From: Baffinella frigidus
Taxonomy: Eukaryota; Cryptophyceae; Cryptomonadales; Baffinellaceae
Direction: 5' to 3'
DNA: 20,094 nt
Assembly: GCA_026770585.1 (NCBI GenBank)
Contig: MU646396.1
Location: forward strand, 271,724 to 291,817
Shown: positions 9,401 to 18,400 of the stretch, one piece after another
How positions within the stretch are numbered: position 1 is the stretch's first letter
Layout of the letters: the number at the start of each line of letters is the position of its first letter
The notes under the pieces: generated by a model
What the model saw: only the letters and a program-made list of their open reading frames with translations
The model's database searches: none
What the model was told of the DNA's origin: nothing
Translations under genes and position numbers: made by a program

Positions 9401-12400
9401 ATTGGTGAAGGCGGTGTTGTCTATTTCTGAAATTATTGTTCGGATGCCTTTGTCTGGGCGCGTTGTATGAATGAGTGGAGGGCTTGCGAATGGCGGGGGG
9501 CTTCGGAGGGACTTGAGGGGCGGGCAACGGCTTGGGCTTGGCTGACTCGCAGCCCCTCTTTTCTCAGGACGGATGCACGCCGCTTCATTGGGCTGCTTCT
9601 AAGGGCCAGGAGGCTGCGATCAAGGCGCTTCTCGCGGCGAACGCGAACGTTCACACACAGGACGAGGTAAGGGGGGCAGAGGTGATTGGTCAGGGCGGTG
9701 GATTTTTATATGTAATTATTGTTCGGATGCCATTGTCTGGGCGCTTTGCATGAATCAGTCGAGTATTTGAGAATGTTAGGGGCTTCGGAGGGACCTGAGA
9801 GGAGGGGGGCGGCGTGGGCTTGGCTGACTCGCAGCCCCTCTTTCCGCAGGAAGGATGCACACCGCTTCATTGGGCTGCTTCCAAGGGTCACGAGGCGGCG
9901 ATCAAGGCGCTTCTCGCGGCCAACGCGGACGTTCACGCCAAGCACGAGGTAAGTGGGGCAGGGGGCAAGGGTGCTGGGAGGGCACGGAAGGGGGATAGCG
10001 GCCTGGGGACTGCATGTTAGTTTATCGGTGTTGCCCTGATCTTGTTGCATGACCCAATCCGTCCACTACAGACCCAACTCGAAGCCCTTGACCCTAAGCC
10101 CTGAGCGTAAACCGCGAATGCTGAACCCACGCCACGTAAATCTGGAATTCCCGACCCTTGTTGATGAACCTCAAACCGTAACCGGAAACCGTAGAGACCT
10201 CAGCCTCGATCCTCAACCCTGAGCCCTTTAGTCCGAAACCGTGAACACGCACGAATGACCCCTAACCCCATAATGTTTAAACCATGGCCTCTGCAGCTAA
10301 CTGTAAACAACCCTAAATCCCAAACCCTCAACCTAAGCCCTAAATCCTAAATCCCAATCCCCCAACCTAAGCCCTCAACCCCAATACTTCAGACTTTTAT
10401 CCTCAACCCAGATGATCTAAACCAGGGTTTGCGATTAGGGATGTCGTTTGTGAGACATCAACTCTACGCTCAGATACACCCTGGACGTCCAACCCGAACG
10501 CTGCATCGAACGCCATTGATCGCAGGCATCCTAGGCGATCACATTTTGATTCAGGGTCGTGGAGGTGACCTCACCTTGGGGTTGTCGTGGTGTCGAAGTA
10601 TTCCGCACCCATTATTTTCACCACACATGTGCGATGTTCAATGGTCGGAGCGGTGGCATCGGTTGTAGGCGGCGCTAGCAACAACGCGGAGTGGACTTGG
10701 CTGACTTTGACTTCCCTGTTCCTGCAGGATGGAAAGACGCCGCTGCATTCGGCTGCCTTTCGGGGGCAGGAGGGGGCGATCAAGCTGCTTCTGGCGGCGA
10801 ACGCGGACGTTCACGCCAAGGACAAGGTACGCGTTGGGAAGGGGAGTAGATTGCTGGGAGGGCCAGGGGGGAATTGCCTGGGGACGATATGTTATGTATT
10901 TGTTTTGTATGTTGGTGAAAGACCCCATCCGTGAACCTCAGACCCAACCGTTAACCGCGAACCGTAAACTCTGAGCGCAAACCCCGAACCTCAAATCCCC
11001 AATGGTTGCCTCGGTGGCATGGGTTGCAGTCGGTGCTAGCAACAATGTCAAGTGGGCTTGGCTGACGTGGATGTGCCTGGCGAAGGGTGGAAGGACGCCG
11101 CTGCGTTGTGGCGCGTTGCATGAAAGAGTCGAGTGTTTGAGAATGGTGGGGGTTTCGGAGGGATCTGAGGGGAGCGGAACGGCTTGGGTCTGGGTGATGT
11201 GGAGCCGCATGCCGCAGACTGGAGAAACGCCTCTGCATTTCGTGGCAAAACTGGGGCATGATGCGGCGATCAAGGCGCTTCTGGCGGCGAACGCGGACGT
11301 TCACGCCAAGCACGAGGTAAGTGTGCAAGTGGAGTAGGATGCTGGGAGGGTTAGGGGGTGGCGGCCTTGGGACCGCAGTTTTCTTCAGTGGTGTGGAAGT
11401 GTGGACCTGAGGTTGTTGGATGACCCAATGCGTGAACCATAGACCCTACTCTGAACCCTTGACCCCAAGCCCTGAGCGTAAATCCCGAATGCTGATCCCT
11501 CTACAAGTTTACCCGGAATTCCCGACTCTGTTGATGAACCTCAAACAATAACCGTAAACCGTAGAGACCTCAGCCTCGATCCTCAACCCTGGGCCTCAAG
11601 TCCGAAACCGTGAACACCGCACTAAACCCTAACCACTAATGTCTCAACCATGACTTCTGCACCTAACTGTAAACAACCCTAAAATCCAAACCCTCAACCT
11701 AAGCCCCAAGTTATTCCAATCCCTCAACCTAAGCTCTCAACCCCAATACCTCAGACTCATCTCCTCGACTCTGATGATCTCAACCAGGGTTTGCGATTAG
11801 CGATGTCGTCTTGTGAGATATATCCTCTACGCTCAGATACACCCTGAACGTCCACCCCGAACGCTGAATCGAACACCGTTGATCGCTGGAATCCTAGGCG
11901 ATCACATACTGATTCAGGGTCTTTGTGGTGACCACACCGTGGTTTGTCGTTGTTTCGAAGGATTGCGCACTCATTATTTTTACCACACAAGTGCGACGTT
12001 CAATGGTCGGAGCGTTGGCATCGGTCGTAGGCGGCGCTAGAAACAATGCGGAGTGGACAAGGCTGACCTGCCCCCATTTTCCCCGCAGGATGGAAGGACG
12101 CCGCTGCATTACGCTGCTTCTGATGGCCAGGAGGCGGCGATCAAGCTGCTTGTTGCAGCCAACGCGGACGTTCACGCCACGGACGAGGTCATCCTGGGGC
12201 AGCGAAGTAGAGTGCTTGGAGGACGAGGGGGAGGGGGCGGCCTTGGAACTCTCTATCTTACGCGTGCGGTTTAGATGTGGTTGAAAGACTCACTCCGTGA
12301 ACCTAAAACCCAACTGTACACCGTAAACCATGAACTCTGAGCGTCAACCCTGAACCTCAAATCCCCAATAGTTGCAGCGGTGGCATGGTTTCCAGGCGGC

Positions 12401-15400
12401 TCTTGAAACAATGCCAAGTGGGCTTGGCTGACGGGGATGTCTGGCGCAGGGTGGAAGGACGCCGCTGCATCATGGTGCGTTGCATGAATTAGTTGAATGT
12501 TTGCAAATGGTGGGGGTCTCGGAGGGATCATAGGGGAGTGGGACGGTTTGGGCTTGGCTGATGTCAAGTTGCGCGCCGCAGAATGGAGAGACGCCTCTGC
12601 ATTTCGTTGCGAAAGTTGGGCATGATGCGGCGATCAAGGCGCTTCTGGCGGCGAACGCGGACGTTCACGCCAAGCACAAGGTAAGGGGAGGGGAGGGGAG
12701 CAGGGTGCTGGGAGGTCGAGGGGGGAGGCGCTCACATACACCCTGGACTTCCACCCCGAACGCTGAATCGAACGCCATTGTTCGCTGGAATCTTAGGCAA
12801 GCTGACACTGATGTAGGGCCTTTGTGGTGACCACACCGCGGTTTGTTGTGATGTCGAAGGATCCCGCACCCATTGTTTGTACCACACAAGTGTGTTGAAT
12901 GGTCGGAGCGTTGGCAATGCGGAGTTGTCTTGGCGAACTCTTACCCCTTTTTTCCACAGGGTGGCAGGACGCCGCTGCATGTGGCTGCAGTGAAGGGTCA
13001 CGAGGCGGCGATCAAGGCGCTGCTGGGTGCCACGGCGGACGTTCACGCCAAGGACGAGGTAAGCGCGGGGGAGGGGGGGAGGGTGCCGGGAGGGCGAGGG
13101 TGGGTGGTCTGGGGAATGTTCCTCGGAGGGATCTGAGGGGAGGGGGGTGCCTTGGGCTTGGCTGACGGGGAGCCGCATGCCGCAGAATGGAGATACACCG
13201 CTGCACATCTCTGCTGCTCAGGGTGAGGAGGCCTCGATCAAGCTGCTCCTGACGGCCAACGCGGACGTTCACGCCAAGAACGAGGTAAGCGCGGGAAGGG
13301 GGTAGGGTGCTGGGAGGGCGAGGGAGCGGCGGCTTGGGTACTTTATTTTGCCTTAATGGTGTGGTGGTGTGGACCTGAGGTTGTTGAATGACCCAATCTG
13401 TGAACCATAGACACAACTCTAAACACGTAAACCCGGAATCCCCGACACTTGTTGATGAACCTCAAACCGTAACCGTGATCCGTAGACACCTCAGCCTTGA
13501 TCGTCGACCCTGGGCCGTTAAGTCCGAAACCTTGAACCACGCACCACTAAACCCCATCCCTTAAAGTCTAAACCATGACCTCTGCACCTAACTGTAAACA
13601 ACCCTGAATCCCAAACCCTAAACCTAAGCCCCAAATCCCAATCCCCAAACCTAAACCCTAAACCCCAATACCTTGGACTTATTTTCTCGACCCTGATGAT
13701 CAAGACCAGGGTTTGCGATTAGGGATGTCGTCTGTGAGACATATCCTCTACGCTCAGATACACCCCGAACGTCCACTCCGAACGCTGAATCAAACACCGT
13801 TGATCGCTGGAATCCTAGGCGATCACATACTGATTCAGGGTCTTTGTGGTGACCACACCGTGGTTTGTCGTTGTGTGGAAGGATTCCGCACACCGATTGT
13901 TTGTACCACACAAGTGCGATGTTCAATGGTCGGAGCGTTGGCGTCGGTCGTAGGCGACGCTAGAAACAATGCGGTGTGGGCTTGGCTGACTTTTACCCCG
14001 TTTCCCGTAGGATGGAAGGACGCCGCTGCATTATGCAGCTATTCATGCTTCAAAGGGGGAGAACGCAACGATCAAGGCGCTTCTGGCGGCGAACGCGGAC
14101 GTTCACGCCAAGGACGAGGTACCAGTGGAAGTGGGGTAGAGTGCTGGGAGGGTGAGGGGGCGGGGGCGGCCTGGGGCCTGCATTCTACTTTGGTGGTGTG
14201 GAGGTGTGGACCGGATGTTGTTGGATGACCCAATGTGTGAACCATAGACCCAACTCCAAATTCTTGACCCTAAGCCCTGTGCGTAAACCCCGAATGCCGA
14301 ATCCTCAACACGTAAACCCGGAATTCCCGACCCTTGTTGATGAACCTCAAACAATAACCGTAAACCGTAGAGACCTCAGCCTCGACCCTCGAACCTGGAC
14401 CTTGAAACCGTGAACCACGCACGACTAATCCCTAACCACTAATGTCTCAACCATGACCTCTGCACCTCACTGTAAACAACCCTCAATTCCAAACCCTAAA
14501 CCGAAGCCCTAAACCCTAAATCCCAATCCTTCAAACCAAGCCCTCAGCCCCAACAGAGCGTTTGCGATAATTGTTGTCCATTTCAGACGTGCGGTTTACC
14601 GGTCTTCCGGTTTTCAAAAATGTTGTTAAGGTCGTAAAACATTTTACGGTACAAATAAAAACCGGAAAACCGGAAAACCGCACGCCCAAAATGGACAACA
14701 ATTACCGCAAACGCTCTACCTCAAACATGCATTCTCGACTCTGATGATCTACACCATGGTTTGCGATTACGAATGTCGTTTGTGAGACATAGACTTTACG
14801 CTCAGATAGACCCTGCACGTCCACCCCGAACGCTGAAGCGTTGGCATCGGTTGTAGGCGACGCATAGAAACAATGTGGAGTGGTCTTGGCTGACGTTTAC
14901 CCCCCTTTCCCCGTAGGATGGAAGTACGCCGCTGCATGCGGCAGCGTCTCAGGGCGAGGAGGCACCCATCAATGCTCTTCTCGCGGCGAAGGCAGACGTT
15001 CACGCCAAGGACAAGGTCAGCTTGGAACCAGGTCAGCGTGGAAAGGGGATAGTTTGCTGGGAGGGAGAGGGGCTTGGGGCGCGGCCGGGGGACTCCATGT
15101 GAAGTTTATTATTATCATAATTATTATTTTCTTGATTTGTACCACACACGTGCGAGGTTCAATGGAGCGTTGGCATCGGTTGCAGGCGGCGCCACAACAA
15201 TGCGGAGTGATCTTGGCTGACGTGTACCCTCCCCCGTTCCGCAGGATGGAAGCACACCGCTGCATTCGGCTGCTTTTCAGGGTCAGGAGGGGGCGATCAA
15301 GCTGCTTCTGGCGGCGAACGCGGACGTTCACGCCAAGGACGAGGTACGTGTGGGGATGGGGAGTAAGGTGCTGCAAGAGCAAGGGGGATGTGGCCTTGGA

Positions 15401-18400
15401 ACTCCTTCTCACGTGTTTGTTTTGGATGTTATTGAAAGACCCAATCCGTGAACCTCAAGACCCAACTATACGCCGCTGCATTATGGTGCATTGCATGAAA
15501 GAGTGTTTGAGAATGTCGGGGGCTTCGGAGGGATCCGAGGGGAGGGGGGGCGATTTGTCTTGGCTGATGGGGAGCCGCGTGCGGCGCAGGAAGGATGCAC
15601 GCCGCTTCATTCGGCTGCTGCTCAGGGTCAGGAGGCCGTGGAGGCGGCGATCAAGGCGCTTCTCGCGGCCAACGCGGACGTTCACGCCAAGCACGAGGTA
15701 AGTGGGGACGGGGGTTGGGGTGATGGGAGGGCACGAAAGGGGGACAGCGGCCTGGGGACCGCATGTTACTTTAGTGGTGTGCAGGTGTGGCCCTGATGTT
15801 GTTGCATCACCCAATTCGTGAACCATAGACCGAACTCTCAACCCTTGACCATAGGCCCTGTGCGTAAACCTGAAATGCCAAAACCTCAACACGTCAACCC
15901 GGAATTCCTGACACATTTCACCCAACTCTAAAGATGTAAACCCGGAATTCCCGACTCGGTTGATGAACCTCAAACCCTAACCGTAAACCATAGAGACCTC
16001 AGCCTCGATCCTCAACCCTGGGCCTCAAGTCCGAAACCGTGAACCACGCACCACTAAAACCTAACCACTTATGTTTCAAGACAGGACCTCTGCACCTAAC
16101 TGTAAACAACCCTAAATCACAAACCCTTAATCTAAGCCTCAAATTCTCAAACCCAATCCCTCAACCCAAGCCCTAAATCCCAATACCTCAGACTTATCTC
16201 CTCGACTCTGATGATCTCAAACAGGGTTTGCGATTAGGGATGTCGTGTGTGAGACATATCCTCTACGTTCAGATACACCCCGAACGTCCACCCCGAACGC
16301 TGAATCGAAAGTCATTGATCTCTGGAATCTCAGGTAGAAAAGCACTCGTATTCAAGACCTTGTTGGTGACCACACCGTGGTTTGTCGTGGTGACCAAAGA
16401 TTCCGCACTCATTTTTTTTACCACGCAAGTGCGATGTTCAATGGTCGGAGCGTTGGCATCGGTTGTAGGCGGCGCTAGAAACAATGCGGGTTGGTCTTGG
16501 CTGACTCCCCCCCACCTTTCCCCGCAGGATGGAAGGACGCCGCTGCATTACGCTGCTTCCGATGGCCAGGAGGGGGCGATCAAGCTGCTTCTGGCGGCGA
16601 AGGCGGACGTTCAAGCCAAGGCTGAGGTTAGAGTTGGGCAGGGGAGTAGGGTGTTTGGAGGGCGAGGGGGGCGGGGTCTTGGAACTCAATGTTTCGTGTG
16701 TGGTTTGGATGTTTTTGACAGACCCAATCCGTTTACTTCAGACCCAACCGCAAACCATAAACTCTGAGCGTAAACCCCGAACTTTTGACCCTTCCTGAAC
16801 AACCTCAACCCCTATCCTTAAAGCGTGACCGTGAGATCTAAGCTTCGATCCTCACCCCTGGTCCTTGACGTCCTGAAACGTGAACCACGCACGACTAAAC
16901 CCTGAACTCCTACTGTCTAAACCCTACACTCTTTACCGAAACCAGAAACAACCTGTGTCTTCCAAACTCTGAACCTAAGCCCCCTGGACCTTCAACTCCA
17001 TTACCGCAGAAGTTCTTCCTCGACCCTGATCATCTTCTAAACCAGAGTTTGCGAAGAGGGATGACGTGTGTGAGACTAAGACCCTTTCAACGTTAGGCTA
17101 CGTGTCAACTCAGACCCTACGCACACGTACGCACATACAGACCCACAACGCTCAAAGGAAAGTCCTTGCACTCTGAACTTTCAGGCCAGCACGGACTGAC
17201 GCAGGGTCTTTGTGGTGATCATGATCACAGCGTTTTCTGGCGCCCCCTGCAACCAATGTTTTCACTTGTAGACGGATTTGTCACAGTTTATTTGTACCAC
17301 AGAAGTAGAATGCTGGACGGTTGGCATCGGGCGCAGACGGCGCTAGAAACGTCGCGGAGTGGGCTCGACTGACGGGGAGGCGCGCTCTCTCTCTCTCTCT
17401 TTCGCTCTCTCTTCCGCGTGGCGCAGGGGGGGTCTACGGCGCTGCACGCGGCGGCGAAGGAGGGTCAGGAGGCGGTGATCAAGGCGCTTCTGGCGGGGAA
17501 CGCCGACGTTCACGCCCAGGACGAGGTTAGGGGGAAGGAGAGCGAGAGAGAGAGAGTGAGAGAGAGAGTGAGAGAGAGAGACAGAGAGATTGGCCAGAAG
17601 GGGGGTCGTACGGTCAGACGGGTGGTCATAAGGCTAGGACGAGATCACCCTGTGGGGAGGGGGGTGCTGGGAGGGCCAAGGGGGTGGGGGGGGGGCGAGA
17701 GTTTGTGTTTTGGACGTTTTGGGAATTTTCCAATCTGACTGTTTCTACAGACGCCTCAACTCTAAACCAAATATTGACCCCCCCCCCCCGTGTTTTTGGA
17801 CGGTACCCACACAGCGGGCTACGAAGGAGAAACATCGTCAAAATCAACCCAATACCGGTCACCTTATCCGTAGGAACCTCCCCTATGTTCCTACGGATTG
17901 CCTACCGCAAGGTCGTAGGTCGTGTCGCTTGAGGGTTATTCGAAATCTCTTCGAAGTCTGCTGCGTGGAATGACATGCTTTTCTGCCGCGTAACTTCCCG
18001 ATATCTTCGATGATGGAGCGAAAATCGGCTAAGCGCGTTGCGAGAATGCGTCGAGGGTTTGAGCAGGGTGGTGGCGTGGAGGAATCTTAGGGGAGGGGGA
18101 CGGCTTGGGCTTGGCAGACTGTGAGGACTACGGGCTTAGTATGGCGGGTAGTGACGGTGACTGATGTGGTGGGGCAAATGGTGGGGTGATGCAGGAAGTG
18201 ACGGTGACTAATGTGGTGTGGCGAACGGTGGGGTGGGCAGGATGGAGATACGGCGCTGCACCATGCTGCGAAGCTGGGACTAGATGCGGCGATCAACGCC
18301 CTTCTCCTCCAACGCCCAGAACACGTCAACGCCAAGAACAAGGCAACCACACAGAGGGCTACCAAGGGATTGTCGGGCAATCAGTGCCCGAGTTTCCGTT

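Larger units (their letters stand above)
17526..18240 (+). other. Intron between exons 17 and 18
   Basis: 715 bp containing the GA tract (17533-17589), a G-rich stretch, a C12-type run (17778-17790), TIR element copy C1, a short-intron-type spacer with TTGGGCTTGGCAGAC at 18105-18119, and a 46-47 bp tandem duplication right before the acceptor. Confidence 0.65.

Noticed and set aside
12732-13208. 158-codon minus-strand open frame
   Set aside because: It is the antisense of exons 10-11 and intron L4. Similar antisense frames recur at each cassette because the codons are GC-rich.
14880-15701. 273-codon plus-strand open frame
   Set aside because: It reads across ankyrin exons 13-15 and their introns in a different frame from the ankyrin one, giving basic low-complexity residues. 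A shadow of the real exons.
14119-17426. Dinoflagellate origin, suggested by TTTAGGG-like repeats and one GC donor
   Set aside because: All other cassette donors are GT, and the single GC donor is next to an element insertion. The data do not fix the lineage.
7942-18342. CRISPR-like or bacterial repeat array
   Set aside because: The regular repeats are protein-coding exons with splice sites and introns of different lengths, not identical short direct repeats with unique spacers.
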